A stretch of 64,000 nt of DNA, from positions 97,099,258-97,163,257 of the forward strand of contig NW_023605194.1 of NCBI RefSeq assembly GCF_014898055.3, written 5' to 3'. The position numbers and the translations under genes were made by a program. A model generated the notes under the pieces. The model was not told the DNA's origin. It ran no database searches and worked only from the letters and a program-made list of their open reading frames with translations. Below, piece after piece: positions 11,090 to 22,481 of the stretch. The DNA is from Talpa occidentalis (Eukaryota > Chordata > Mammalia > Eulipotyphla > Talpidae). How positions within the stretch are numbered: position 1 is the stretch's first letter; each line of letters begins with the position of its first letter.

Positions 11090-11765
11090 AAGTTATTTAG
11101 AAGTCATAAGGAGAAAAAGATGAACAACTTACTAAAAAAGAGACAAATGAAATGAGCATCGCATTACATAAGAAGAAATGTAAAAGGCCAGAATACCCAT
11201 GAAAAATGACTATGAAAATGTACTTAATCTCTCCGATCAATGTCAGAAATTGTACATTTTAAACAATGGGAAGTTAATTTTTCTTCCAAAAAACATGCAA
11301 AGATAAAAATAAAAATGCTGGCAGTGTTGCAGGGAAATTAGAACTTTCTTTGCCATACTTTTCTAGAGGGCTATTTGGCAGTATCAAAGAAATGACTTAA
11401 AATTTTGCATGTATTATAATCCCAAAATTCTACTTTCAGAAATCAATCTGAAAGGTATAATCATGGATATGTGCAAATATTGTTATTAGAATGTTGATCA
11501 AAGCATTTTTATAATGACTAAAAATTGGAAACAGCTTAAGATTCCTACAATAGTAAATTGGCTAAATATATCATAGTATTGGGTGTAGGAGGGAAATTCT
11601 TGCAACCTTAACATATTGTAGAAAAAAATTGTGTTTCATGTAGTTTGAAAATATTCACTGTTACCTTCCTCAGGAAAAAAAAAAGTGACTTTAAAATTGT
11701 ATTATTATAAATTACATATTGTAGATGCGTAGAAAAAGATGGTAGACTAATACACATTAGCTATA
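11090..11765 (+). mobile_element. Old L1 3' region fragment (L1M-type)
   Basis: 'agggctatttggcagtatc', 'cccaaaattctactttcag', 'ataatgactaaaaattggaaa' and 'aaattggctaaatatatcata' follow in order the sense strand of the old L1 ORF2 end and 3' UTR. Coding capacity is lost. Confidence 0.6.
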
Positions 11766-12355
11766 GCAAAACTGTTAAAATACTTTTCTCAGGACATGGG
11801 ACTTGGAAGTTGATTTAAAACTGATTCTTATCATTTTTTGTTTAGAGTGACTATGTGAGACTTGGAGAAACAAATGTAAAAGCCAGTAGTTAAGCATGGA
11901 TAGTAGAAAGAATAGGATAAGGTATAAGAAAGTCCTTAACATGGGCTTAGAAAGATAAGGGGGCTTTGGCACAGAGATTTGAACTTGAATCTAAACTGTT
12001 GCCATGTAGCCCAAGAGCTTGGCACACTCTATTGGAGACCCAGTGCCCTAGTGGGCGAGTTGTATGAGTTCCAACCCACAGGTCTTTTGTTTTGTAGTTA
12101 GACTTTTTATTTCAATGGCTCCTGCAGGTCTCCATAAGATGGCAGGCAAGGAACAGAGAAAAAGCCCCGTCTGCCATTGTAAAATGACTTCTCTCACATT
12201 ATTCCTTGCTACCCTGTGAAACCCACTCAAGTGTGGCCCCCTTCTTCAAGGCTAAATGGGGTGATGTCTTCCTTCTCAAGCACTGGTGGACTCAAGCGCA
12301 ACTGCTGACTTATCTGTTATTCTATAAAAAAAGGAATGATGCTCTGTGAAAAAAG
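11766..12355. other. Unassigned unique sequence
   Basis: No recognised repeat or exon. Short minus-strand frames lack support. Confidence 0.35.
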
Positions 12356-12371
12356 TCAGAAGAAAAAGAAA

Positions 12372-12645
12372 AATACCGGATGGTTTCACTTATAGGAGGA
12401 ATATCGGGGAACCAAATAAGACATCGGGGCGGGGGGGAATAATAACAGCACAAAACACAACACAACAAAACAAAAACAAACAATTATAAACCAGAGACAT
12501 CCTGCAGGGGAGGGAGGAGAGGGATCGGAGGGAGGGAGAGAAGAGCACAGGGGACTGTGGTGATGGTGCACGGGTGACCATTCTTTAAAAATGAACAATA
12601 ATGTAAAATATATATAAATAAATAAACTTAAAAAGAAAAAAAAAT
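12372..12645 (+). mobile_element. 5'-truncated L1 3' end, lineage-specific
   Basis: 'accggatggtttcacttatag' is the sense counterpart of the repeat at 7508. It continues through 'ataaaccagagacatcctgc', a polypurine tract 'ggagggaggagagggatcgg', 'ggggactgtggtgatggtgc' and an ATGTAAAATATA/AAATAAATAAA tail. Related to the copy at 34919. Confidence 0.7.
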
Positions 12646-12649
12646 GGAA

Positions 12650-13895
12650 CTTATATGCATGCAACCAAAGCATAATTGAAGGACACGACTTGTGAGCCAC
12701 AGACTGATTTGGCACCCTGGGGAAGTTTTAGATGTCAGGAAGGGGAGGCGGTAAAGTGAGTCTCTGGAACTGGCACTCCAGCAGGCACCTCGCTGGAGGT
12801 GGATTCACGTCCAGGATTCTGGTTCCCCAGCTGGATTCACATCCAGGATCACAGGAAATAAACAGAAAAGGGGGGAGGTGGCGATGGAGTAGGACTTTGG
12901 GTGCCCTGGTGGCGGGTGCAGTGTGATAACATACATCAGAAGAGGTGTGAACCCATACTTCTGAATAGTTTACAGTGTTGTAAACTATTATCTCAATTAA
13001 AAACAAGATTTAAAAAACAACCAAAATAAATAAAGAGAAGAGCTACTTATGGGAATGGAAAAGAATGTTCTATACAAAAGCTCCTCTAAGACAGGGGGCA
13101 TAAAACGCCACTTCTTTGGTGTCATGGTGGCAGACCTTGTCACTAATGGGTGTGTGTGTGTGTGTGTACTCACTCCAGGTGGACATTGGGTGTTAGAGGA
13201 AGATTTTCCTTTATGTCTGTGATATGGAGCTGGTGCACTGCTGACCTCTGAAGGACACAATGGCAGTCCTTTTTTGGTGACATTGAAAAGACAGAGAAAG
13301 AGAGGATGGAAAAAAATAATATGGAGGTGGATTCCAGACCGTAACTGTCAGGGCATGTTTTGTGCACTGTAAAACCCCTTCGCAGATCCCCACATAATTT
13401 GGGGGGAACTTGTTAAGGGGTTAAATATTTCACGGTAGTAAGCAGGGTAGAAAACCTCAGCAAACTGCTACTATTAACATAACTTCCCTTTAAACCCAGA
13501 GCTTAAGTGCCCTGGGAAAATGTGTGTTACAGAGACAAGTTTCTATGATTAATTCAGCTGGCTAGAGCTTGGTACTAATGAGACCAAGTCCAAGGCTAGC
13601 AGCTCTATCCCCATAGGGGCTGTTAGCGTCTCATGGCTCTAAACTGAGGTGACTCCCTTCACCCTTGCACATAGTGGGGATTGGGTGAGAGAGGATCGTG
13701 TCTGACCCCAGTTTGAGTGCTTTTCCAGCACCCATGCTTTCCCCTCTAGCACAATGCCACTGCTCTGAGTACACTTGGAGTTGGAATTTTGCAACCTGAC
13801 ACTATAATCAATGACATTGTCCCCAGAGCCACAATGCACTTAAAGAACAGAGGTTGCCCACACTTAAAGACAGTCCAGGTCACTGTTATCCACCC
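12650..13895. other. Unassigned sequence with local tandem duplication
   Basis: An imperfect 18-base unit 'tggattcacrtccaggat' occurs at 12800 and 12832. A (TG)n microsatellite lies at 13150-13167. No gene supported; frames reaching about 90 codons on both strands overlap simple sequence. Confidence 0.4.
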
Positions 13896-13899
13896 TTCT

Positions 13900-14201
13900 T
13901 TTTTTTTTTTTTTTTTTCTTCTCTTCCCTAAAGATTTATTTATTTATTTATTGTACTTACACAATAGCTGGGGTACAGGCTAGAGGCATGGGAGGGTGAA
14001 AAGACTCAGCAGAGACAGAGCAGGGAGCAGAACAGGCAGACAGACCAAAAGCACTGCTGAGGGGAGCAGTGGGCATGACAGGAGAGGTCTGCCACACCAT
14101 GTGGGTATCTCCCTGGCTGGCTGGGAATCGAACCCGTCCTGCAGAGGCTGCGGACAGCTTCACAGCACTGTGCTCAACCTGCTATGCCACTGGGAAGGCC
14201 C
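13900..14201 (-). mobile_element. tRNA-derived SINE, full length
   Basis: Long T run, AAAGATTTATTTATTTATT tail, 'agctggggtacaggctagag' body and 'gggaatcgaacccg' (reversed B box near 14125), ending 'gccactgggaaggcc'. Pyrimidine-rich similarity flanks it (ccacccttctt / ccactccttt). Confidence 0.85.
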
Positions 14202-14204
14202 AGC

Positions 14205-15885
14205 CACTCCTTTCAATAGCATTTGCTTCACCAACTGGTTTTCACAAATAAATATATCTTGAAAGAAACCATGCGGAGGTTACCCTTGCCTGTGATTTTT
14301 GATAGGATCTTGCATAAAACAAGCTTCCATTCTTTTTCCATCTTGTAAGAATTACTTGGCAATCTGCAGCCATGTGCTTTTGGAAAGCAGTCACGTTGGA
14401 TATTTACCTGGGTGCCTTGAAGTGTCCCATCCCTTTAGTCTGAAACCTCTCGTTTTGTGTTTCGTTGTATAGGACTTGTCCAATCACCCCTTTCATATCC
14501 ACTCAGTCTAAGTATTTATCAGGATTATTTGAGTTGCATGTAACTGAAGCTCAACTGAAACCAGCTTTATTTACGGGCTCACATACCTTGGAAGGGTATT
14601 AAGTTTGTTCACAGAATCTAAAGAAGAAACTACAGGGATCAGAGTCTTAGCAACTGGAGCGGGACACAACCCTACCAAGGACCTCTCCTCCTTGTCTTGG
14701 CTTCATTCTCCATATGGTAGCCAGCACTCCCAAATGCACATTCCCCTGACTTAACAAACATAGCTGCAAAACTACCTTTTCCAGAACCTTATAGTAATGC
14801 AAGAGAAGGGTTCTCCTCTGTTTATTCCTTAGACCAAATGCTGTTTTCCAAGGGGTTAAAGTATTAAGATCGGCAGTGTCAAGGTCATGTGCCCGCTCTG
14901 TGGCTTGAATGCATGCGCTGTGACAAGTGGGGAAATTGTGTCAGAAAAAGGAGACACAATCATGAGGACAAAGAAAAGCAGTTACTATAATTCTTCATCC
15001 CCCTCCCTAAGACTTAAGCTACTTCAGCTTCTCAAAATCACAACGGAATCTTCTGCAGTTTCCTGGAGTAGTATAAATGCAAATCAGAGGAGAGAAGAAG
15101 TCTGTGTGATAAATTTGGAATTTAATATTTATATTATTATAAGGGATAGCATGTAGGTCCTTCTTCAACAGACAAGGAAACACGTGATTCACAAAATTGA
15201 AGTGAATGGCCAAAGACGTATTGCCCAATTGGTCACTGGACCAAACCCCAGATCTCTTATATTCAAGTTTATTGCCTTTTCCTATGTTGATCTGTCTTCA
15301 ATGGATGTGTAATCAAACTCATTTATGAGTTTTGGGAATGGTGGAACTTCCAAGCTGTCTACAGGGTGTTTTGGGGCAGGTCAGCCTTGATGGCCTTCAA
15401 ATGCCACCACTAGGGCAACCTCTAGCCTCTAGGTCAGTAGGCATGTCTGCTTTTAGGAGTTCATAGAATATATGAAGCCAGTTTGCTGTGGATCTTGGAC
15501 AGAAAGAATAAACCACAGTTGCCTTGTGTTGGTTGTGTGCGATTTCTGGGGCCTATGTCACAGGTTCTGGGCAGAAAGAAAGGAAGGGAGAAATAAAAAT
15601 TCAAAGCCAGCCTGGGGTTCCACTTCCAACTAAGATGTGGGAAACATAAGAGAACCTTGTTTCTACCCTAGCAATGAGAAAAAGCTGGATAATCTGAAAA
15701 TCCTAACTTTTTGGAGCCCATTAAAGAGCTGAGGTCAAAAAGCAACCCAAACTGTGTTCCAGTAGAGGAGAGCGCTAGGCCCATTCCAGGAGACAAGTAA
15801 CTGGTGAGCTACTGTACTTTTTTTCTCAGAGCAAGGGGAGCCATAGCTGCTGGAATTTCAGTAAATTCCTAAAGTCCAAGTGTAG
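14205..15885. other. Unassigned sequence
   Basis: 14,510-14,800 has the look of a decayed interspersed repeat but I cannot name it. A plus-strand frame of about 89 codons at 14,887 has no homology I recognise. No gene called. Confidence 0.35.
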
Positions 15886-15902
15886 CCTGATTTTACTTGT
15901 TA

Positions 15903-16144
15903 TTTTTTAAAAGATTTATTTATTTATGCATACAAGAACTGGAGTATATATAGGTCAGAGGTGGGGGGGGGTGAGAGGATTCACCAGAGACAGAGCAGGG
16001 AACAGAACAGGTGGATCTAATGAAATACACTGCTGAGGGGAGCAGCGGAAGAGACAGGAGAGGTCTGCTGTGCCATGTGGTAGCTCCCTGGTCAGCCAAT
16101 AGCTTCACAGAGCTGTGTTTAATCCCTTGCTCCACCAGGGAGTT
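15903..16144 (-). mobile_element. SINE copy with B-box region deleted
   Basis: A perfect 17-base duplication cctgattttacttgtta flanks it (15886-15902 and 16145-16161). Compared with neighbours, the stretch between 'tagctccctgg' and 'atagcttca' (around 16091-16101) is missing, removing the reversed B box. The copy would lack a functional internal promoter. Confidence 0.85.
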
Positions 16145-16254
16145 CCTGATTTTACTTGTTAATTCTTTGAGAGTATGTTGGGCACTAAGCAGAGGTGGGA
16201 ACTTCCAAAATAATCAACCTGGTTTTGACACTTTTCTTTCTAGAGTATTGGAAG

Positions 16255-16810
16255 ATGGATGTATTGGTTGTCTATTGCTGTGTGACAAATTATCCCCAAA
16301 CTCAACAGCTCAAAACAACAAATATTTCTTATCTCAGTACCTCTGTGGGTCAGGAATCCTGGGGTAGCCTAGTTTTCTGGTTTGGTGTCTCTCAAGTTGG
16401 CAGTGGAGGTGTTGGTCATGGCTGTGGTCCTTGGTTCCAGTCAAGGCTTGACTGGAGAAGGAACTGCCACAAGCTCATGCACATGGCTCATGCTGGAAAG
16501 GCTCAGGTTCCCGCTGGCTGCTGCTCATAGGCAGAAGTTCCTTGAAATGTGGTTGCCTCACAGGCCTCTTGTGGTATGGCGGCTGTCTTCCCTGAGGACA
16601 AGTGGCTACTTGAGAGAGCCAGAGAGGATGCCCGAAAGGAAAGCCACATATCACCTAATCTCAGAAGTGACATCCCATCGTTTCTGTTGTATTCTGTCCA
16701 TTAGAAGTCAGTCACTAGGTAGACTGGGGAAGGGAATTCACAGAAGGACATGGCTGCTAGAACGCAAAGATTCTCGGCAGCCATCTTAGTGGCTGTATGC
16801 CACACAGGAA
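16255..16810 (+). mobile_element. MaLR/MLT1-like LTR
   Basis: 'ggttgtctattgctgtgtgac', 'aaattatccccaaactcaac', 'aaaacaacaaatatttctta', 'ctgtgggtcaggaatcc' and 'aggcttgactggagaaggaa' follow in order a common mammalian MaLR-type LTR consensus. A 135-codon plus frame (16,382-16,789) is inside it and is chance. Edges are approximate. Confidence 0.5.
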
Positions 16811-17029
16811 GACGGCATTGGGGGCCCAAAGCTCACTGTTAATCTTTGTGCCGGAGATAAGTAGGATTGAAGGGTGTTACTGTGTCAAGTTTTGTAAGAA
16901 CTGGTTCCTTGACAGGAAAATCAGAGCCTGCAAATCAAGGATTTGAGGTTGGGTTAGAAAGGTACTGAGTAATAAGAATGATGGAAGAAGCAAGAGAGCA
17001 AACACAAACACAAGATAGATGTTATGTCA

Positions 17030-17135
17030 CTACATTTCCAAAACAAACCCATGTGAAAGGTATTAGTTCAATTTTACAGATGAAGAAATGAAGCCTCAGA
17101 GTAAGTCCATTTCTCAAGGTCACACAGGTATTGTG
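17030..17135 (+). mobile_element. MIR SINE fragment
   Basis: 'aattttacagatgaagaaatg' then 'aagcctcagagtaag' and 'tctcaaggtcacacagg' are the diagnostic MIR 3' region. Confidence 0.7.
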
Positions 17136-17264
17136 GTGATGACTGAATGACTCTGTAAATATACTAAAAATCACTGGATGGTGCACTTAAAACAGATATT
17201 TCTATAAGTTCCATTTCAATTAGCTATTGTTAAGGAGAAGACCACTCAGTGTGACAGTGTCGGT

Positions 17265-17985
17265 CTTGATTCTCACTGTGTCACTGTCCCAGGGCAGCCA
17301 TCACACAACGCCACGGACTGGCCGACTCATGCAACCAACATTTATTTTCTTGTAGTTCTGAGATCAAGATGTGGTGGGTTTCGGTTTCACCTCTGCCCTT
17401 GCCTTGCAGGTGACTCCTCCCAGTGTCCTCAGGTTTCTGTGTACACAGCCTGGTGTCTTAGCAAGTGTCCAGATCTCCTTTCTTACCAGTACACCAGTCA
17501 GATTGAATTAGGACCCACCCAAATGATCCCACTGTAAATAAATTACCTCTTTAAAGGTTTTTTCCTCCAATATGGTTACATCTGTACATATTTATATATA
17601 CATATTTGTACATACTAGGTTTTAGGACTTCAGCATAAGAATTTTCAAGGGCCAGAACCTCTCTGGTAGCACAAGAGGTTAAGACGTAATCTATGAAGCT
17701 ATCCACAGCCACTGCAGCGCGAGTTCGATCCCAGGCCAAGGAGCTACCTACATGGTGCAGCAGACCTCTCCTGACTCGCCTGCTGCTCCCCTCAGCAGTG
17801 TATTTCAGTCAATCTGCCTGTTCTGTTCCCCACTCTGTCCCTAGTGAATCCTCTCACCCCCCACACCTCTGACCTGTACCCCAGTTCTTGTATGCATAAA
17901 TAAATAAATCTTTTTTAAAAAAAGAATTTTCAAGGACCCCTATTTAGTCCATAACAGACTCTAAAGCTTTTGCTCCTTGGTATGG
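17265..17985 (+). mobile_element. MaLR-like LTR, split by a SINE
   Basis: 'aaccaacatttattttcttg', 'tagttctgagatcaagatg', 'ccagtcagattgaattagg', 'acccacccaaatgatcccact' and, after the SINE, 'tatttagtccataacag' follow a MaLR-type LTR consensus. Edges approximate. Confidence 0.5.
17651..17921 (+). mobile_element. tRNA-derived SINE inserted in LTR
   Basis: 'ctctctggtagcacaagaggtt' head, B-box-like 'gagttcgatccc' near 17720, and a TGCATAAATAAATAAATC tail. Perfect duplication aagaattttcaagg at 17637-17650 and 17922-17935. Confidence 0.9.
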
Positions 17986-17989
17986 CTTT

Positions 17990-18950
17990 TCCAGGTAAAA
18001 GAAGTCTATTGTTTTTGTGAGTGACATCTACTGATAAACATTATCCTGGTTTTGTTAGTATAGCATTTGTTGTGTTTTGGTAGAACAATATTGTGAAAAT
18101 TTTATCCATACAGATAAGTATTTGCAAATGGTAACGGTTTTAAATAAGCTCAATTGCAATCTCAAGATACTCTTCAAGTAAATTGATGCAAAGTCCCAAA
18201 GAGGAGCAGTTGAATTAAAAAAAATTAAGTTAATTACTACTAATATTTAACATCCATTAATATTATTTATCACAGGGAGAAAAGTTAAATAAAAAAGCTT
18301 CATAAATAAAAAATGCGGAATAAATTCTAAAACGACTTGTATTGTGCAGCTATCTGGTCACCTCTTGACTGGTTTCTGTGCAGCTGACAATTTGGGAGGG
18401 AGTACATCCTTGGAGCACATATTCACATGCCTGGCTTGCACACATAGCTTGTGCACATTCACTGCTCACTAAAGAACTTGCATATAAAATATACACACAG
18501 CCATGCAGAGGCTGAGATTTTAAAAGGTCCAGACACACAAGTTAACTTAGTGGAGTCCTGTTGTGTTAAAATTCGACACTTGATGTATAAGACATTTGAT
18601 AGTGCATTTGGCTTTCTTTTTAAAGGTAAAAGTAATTTGTACAGATATTTGAGTCAAACATTGGAGGGACCTCAGTGTAGCCTGGGGTCCAGAGGTGTGC
18701 GGTTTGGTTTGAAACTACCTGCAATAAATTCTGAGGCTCCTCCTGCCCCTCCCCACCCCATGCCACATGCAGCAACATGGGACTGTCGGGTGTAAAGACT
18801 GGGCAGTGTCTGCTGTTCAGACAGACAGGTCTCTGGCTTCTGGACTTATTCTAGTTGCATTGGATCATAAATCGGATAGGAGATCTGCGGAGGGAAAAGT
18901 CAGGTATATGCTTGAAAGAAAATTCTGGGACAATTTGAACTGAAGGCCTC
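17990..18950. other. Unassigned sequence
   Basis: AT-rich to about 18,340, then unique sequence. No exon or repeat I can support. Confidence 0.35.
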
Positions 18951-18954
18951 CCCC

Positions 18955-19660
18955 TGGATTAACTAACCCAGGGATTTAAAGAGTGAAATGAGAATCTCTA
19001 TTATCTGCATTCCAGATCAACACAAACTTTAGCATTCCTCAGGAAGAATCAAATGTCACTTAAAACTGCCTTTTTTGTCTGCTTCCTCCCTCAATTAGAG
19101 AGGCCTTTGGAGTGCTGAGGCCAAATGAGTCCATAAAAAGGGCTTATTTGCCATTTGGTACTCAAATGAAGCCAGCGGCTCTCACTTTCTCCCCGTTCTC
19201 ATTGATGCTCTCTCAAAACCCCTCTCCCCATCTTTTTAAACCAATTAAGGGAACTGCAAATTCAGTTCAAGTGGCACAAAAGCTGTTCCTTTTTTTTCCG
19301 TATTGAGTTTTTCAGTCAACAGGAGAAGCTAGCCAAGCTCCCTTTATCTCAAAGACAAACAAAGGCAGCTAATGAGGGAGGTGGGAGGACTAGGAGGAGA
19401 GAGGGGACATTCTGGAAGCCTTAGTAATTCTTTGGCGGATAAGTTGGTTTTATACAGCTTGAATTGTGTGCCCTGGAACCGTTCCCGCGCAGAGCTGGGC
19501 CACTAGGTGGCAAGAGAGGGCCGCCGAAGCCTTGTCCTTGCTGCCGGAGGAAATTCAGGCTGTGCTTTAAACCCCGAGTTTATTGAATGGAACAATATCA
19601 AGAATTTTAGTTGAGAGGTCTGATCCTTGGCTGTTGAGACCCTACCTTCCGACCCTTTGC
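18955..19660. promoter_or_regulatory. Candidate conserved non-coding block
   Basis: Repeat-free, with dense transcription-factor-like words: 'ttatctgcattcc' (GATA- and TEAD-like) near 19000, 'ctcaattagag' near 19090 and 'aaaccaattaaggg' near 19238 (homeodomain-like), and a CTCF motif at 19500. No coding frame. The regulatory role is inferred. Confidence 0.4.
19500..19512 (+). promoter_or_regulatory. CTCF-binding motif
   Basis: CCACTAGGTGGCA matches every position of the CTCF core CCASYAGRKGGCR. It sits in the GC-rich part of a repeat-free block, and the motif points toward higher coordinates. Confidence 0.65.
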
Positions 19661-19789
19661 CCTTCTCCTGTCTCTTCATGTCCAGTTTCAGCCACATTTG
19701 TATTTTTCATTTTTTAGGAAGATTTGGGAAAGATACTGTCACGTTTGAGCCTCAGGGGAAACAGCCAAGCACCATTTGCCCCCTTCTCT

Positions 19790-19936
19790 CTCTCTCTCTC
19801 TCTTTTTTTTAAAGATTTATTTTTTATTTTTTTATACAAGAACCGGGGTACAGGCTAGATGCGCAGGAAGGTGAGAGGATTCACCAGAGACAGAGCGGAG
19901 AACAGAACAGGCAGACTGCTGAGAAATACACTGCTG
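19790..19936 (-). mobile_element. 5'-truncated SINE
   Basis: Only the 3' half of the SINE is present (tail to 'gaaatacactgctg'). Flanked by the duplication tgcccccttctct (19777-19789 and 19937-19949). A (TC)n run follows the left copy. Confidence 0.8.
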
Positions 19937-19949
19937 TGCCCCCTTCTCT

Positions 19950-21190
19950 TTTATACAAGAGGATTTGCAGCTCTTTGAATACCTTTTTCCCTTGGTTTGT
20001 TTGAATTAGATAACAACTAAGTAGCCATTGTTTGCCACCTGCCCACAGACACAGTTAGACCAGGCCCCTGCCAGGCTCCGGGCTAGGGGCTCCCGCCTTG
20101 GGGAGCCATCCTCTTCTGGCTCGGTCTGACTATGGGGTAATGGGAGGATTTATGGGCGTGTGAGTGAAGAGCGGGAAGCTCAAGTGGCTTCCTGCTTGAG
20201 GGAGAGAAAATCTTGCTCGTAAAAAGGAACACCAAGACTTGTGGGGGGCCATGTGCCCCTGGGACTAACGTGACAGTGTTGTTCTAAAAACAAAAAGTTG
20301 CTGAGCAGTAGCTGCAGCGAGCTGGGGAGGCAGTGCAAACACGGCCTTCTTTTTGTAGCCACACTGCAAGCATGAAAAAGCCAAAAATCTCTCTGGCTCT
20401 GAGTGTGATCAGCAAGAGCCACTGACTGGCTTGTCACATAGGAATGGAGAAAAGGGGAAAGAGAGTTGAAGAAGAGTGAGAATAAGAATGCAGGAACATT
20501 TTCAGGATGACGGTTGCCTGCGGTGCCTTCCTCACCCAGAACCCTCAGAGTCTGCCTGCAGTCAGCGTCCACGCACCCGGCTCTCAGTGGAGGTGGTGTG
20601 TGCAGCACATCCAGAGCCAGATTCTGACCACTGGGAAGTCCAGATGGCCCTGGGCTAGGTGGGAGAGCCCAAGGCCTGATGGATTTGCAGCTTGAGGTTT
20701 CTGTGGTCTGGGGCTCACAGTGGGAGTCCAGAAAGCCCCCTAAGGCAATGTCTCTTCAGCTGAGAACTGGAGCAGGACTGTATAGGTTCCACTCACACAG
20801 CCTCCCTCCCGCCTGATCTTCTCATCAGCCGGGAGCTCTGAGGAAAGGGCAGGCAGGAGAGTCTGGATGAAGACTCAGGTTGAGGATTGAGGAACCTGAA
20901 CGAGGCTCTGCACAGAGGTGCTTTGGAGGTCAGGAGATGCTTAGGTGGAGAAGCCCAGATTTCAAGGCAGGGACTTCTCTGGACATCTGTTGAATCAAAT
21001 TGAATATACTTTCTATTAAATAAAATAACACTAGTTTATATTCATATGACCTTGTATGACATCGAAACAAAAAAGGAGCATTCTTGGAGAACATATTAGA
21101 GACAAGATGGGGAACTTTTCTTGAGAGAGAACAGAATTTCATCCTGCGTCTGGATCAAATAAGAAACTGTTGTTATATTGAAAAGCCAGT
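19950..21190. other. Unassigned GC-moderate unique sequence
   Basis: Contains a 142-codon minus-strand frame (20,180-20,608), the longest outside repeats. It has no recognisable domain, no Kozak or splice support, and a low-complexity Ser/Leu/Phe composition typical of chance frames. Confidence 0.4.
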
Positions 21191-21196
21191 ATGTGT

Positions 21197-21225
21197 CTAC
21201 TTATGTGTTTGAAGCACATAAGTAG
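21197..21225. other. Perfect inverted repeat (hairpin)
   Basis: CTACTTATGTG and its exact reverse complement CACATAAGTAG are separated by seven bases (tttgaag). The 11-bp stem is too short for a canonical microRNA precursor. Confidence 0.7.
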
Positions 21226-21454
21226 GATGTTTTGGCAGCCAGTGTTTCTCCATTCATAACTAGCAGTACCAAGGAGGGTGGGACATAATCTCTGCTTTTT
21301 AGACCATTTGATATTTCTGAGGTGATCATTGAATTAATTTTGTTTGCCTCAGCCCTCAGGGAAAATAATACTCTATATTTGTACAAGAATGAACACATTA
21401 ACAAGCGTGGTCATACCCTCTACCTGCTTTGCTGCACAGCAATTGTGAGGTGGG

Positions 21455-21585
21455 AGGATAGTTATCAGCAGCCCTAACTTGCCACTGCAAATATTTGGAC
21501 TCAGAAACAGTTGAGTAACTTATCCATGGTCACCCATCAGGTGCTGAAAGAGTAGGGTTGTAGTCAGGTCCCCTGTCTCCCTATG
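21455..21585 (+). mobile_element. MIR-like fragment
   Basis: 'aaacagttgagtaacttatcc', 'atggtcacccatcag' and 'tagtcaggtcccctgtctcc' resemble the decayed MIR 3' half. Confidence 0.45.
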
Positions 21586-21922
21586 CGGTGTTTATTTTAC
21601 TTTTTAGCTTGATAGTTATTTTTGTATATTTTCTAAGATATCGTATTTATGTTCAGAAGATGCTTTATTGAGTCTTATTTTTATTTTCCTTTTTTTGCTT
21701 CATTGTTTTTCTCAACTTTCTATCCTCTATAAAATCTCACCAGAAAATGTGACCTCAAAAAAAAAAAATCTCCAAATGTCTCATTACCATTATTGCTATG
21801 TGTATGGCAGAGAGTAGCAGGGTGGGGGGAGGGGCCAGGAAAGGGGTTGGCAATGGGAAAACGATAGACTAAATTTCATTTTCTCAAATCTGGAAGCAGC
21901 CCCTTAACATTCATAGTCCTGG

Positions 21923-22190
21923 TGGGCCTCCCTGGTGGCACAAGGGGTTAAGCACAGACTATGAAGCTATTCACAGCCTCTGTAGCACGAGTCCGATCCC
22001 TGGCCAGGGAGCTACCCACATGGCATAGCAGACCTCTCCTGTCTAGCCCACTGCTCCCCTCAGCAGTGTATTTCAGTCTGTCTGCCTGTTCTATTCCCCA
22101 CTTTGTCTCTGGCAAATCCTCTCACCCCCCCGCACCTCTGGACTGTACCCCTGTTCTTATATGCATAAATAAATAAATCTTTAAAAAAAT
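21923..22190 (+). mobile_element. tRNA-derived SINE (outer copy of a nested pair)
   Basis: 'gggcctccctggtggcacaagg' head, 'tagcacgagtccgatccc' B-box region and a TGCATAAATAAATAAATC tail. The duplication agtcctgg (21915-21922) reappears at 22474-22481 after the second SINE, so the second copy lies in this element's tail. Confidence 0.88.
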
Positions 22191-22197
22191 ATTTACA

Positions 22198-22468
22198 GGG
22201 TCTCCCCGGTGGTGCAGCGGTTGAGTGCTGGGTTGTGAATTTGCCCGCAGCCTCTGCAGAGCCAGTTTGATCCCCGGCCGCTGGCAAGGGCCCCACTTGG
22301 CGTGCAGACCTCTCCTGTCGCCCGCTGCTCCCCTCAGCAGTGTACTTCGGTCTTTCTGCCTGTTCTGCTCCCTGCTCTGGCTCTGGTGAATTCTCTCACC
22401 CTCCCATGCTTCTGACTGTACCCAGTGCTTGTATAAATAAATAATCTTTAAAAAAATAAAAAAAAAAG
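22198..22468 (+). mobile_element. tRNA-derived SINE, young subfamily, nested
   Basis: 'ctccccggtggtgcagcgg' (A box), 'cagtttgatccccgg' (B box), 'cttctgactgtacccag' and a TATAAATAAATAATC tail. Short duplication tttacag at 22191-22197 and 22469-22475. Confidence 0.85.
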
Positions 22469-22481
22469 TTTACAGTCCTGG

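Noticed and set aside
16382..16789. 135-codon plus-strand frame
   Set aside because: Lies in a MaLR-like LTR that does not encode protein.
20180..20608. 142-codon minus-strand frame in unique sequence
   Set aside because: No domain, biased composition, no start or splice context; expected by chance in GC-moderate DNA.
22198..22280. tRNA-like sequence with A and B boxes, considered as a tRNA gene
   Set aside because: Part of a SINE with a tail and duplications; it lacks a proper cloverleaf and recurs many times.
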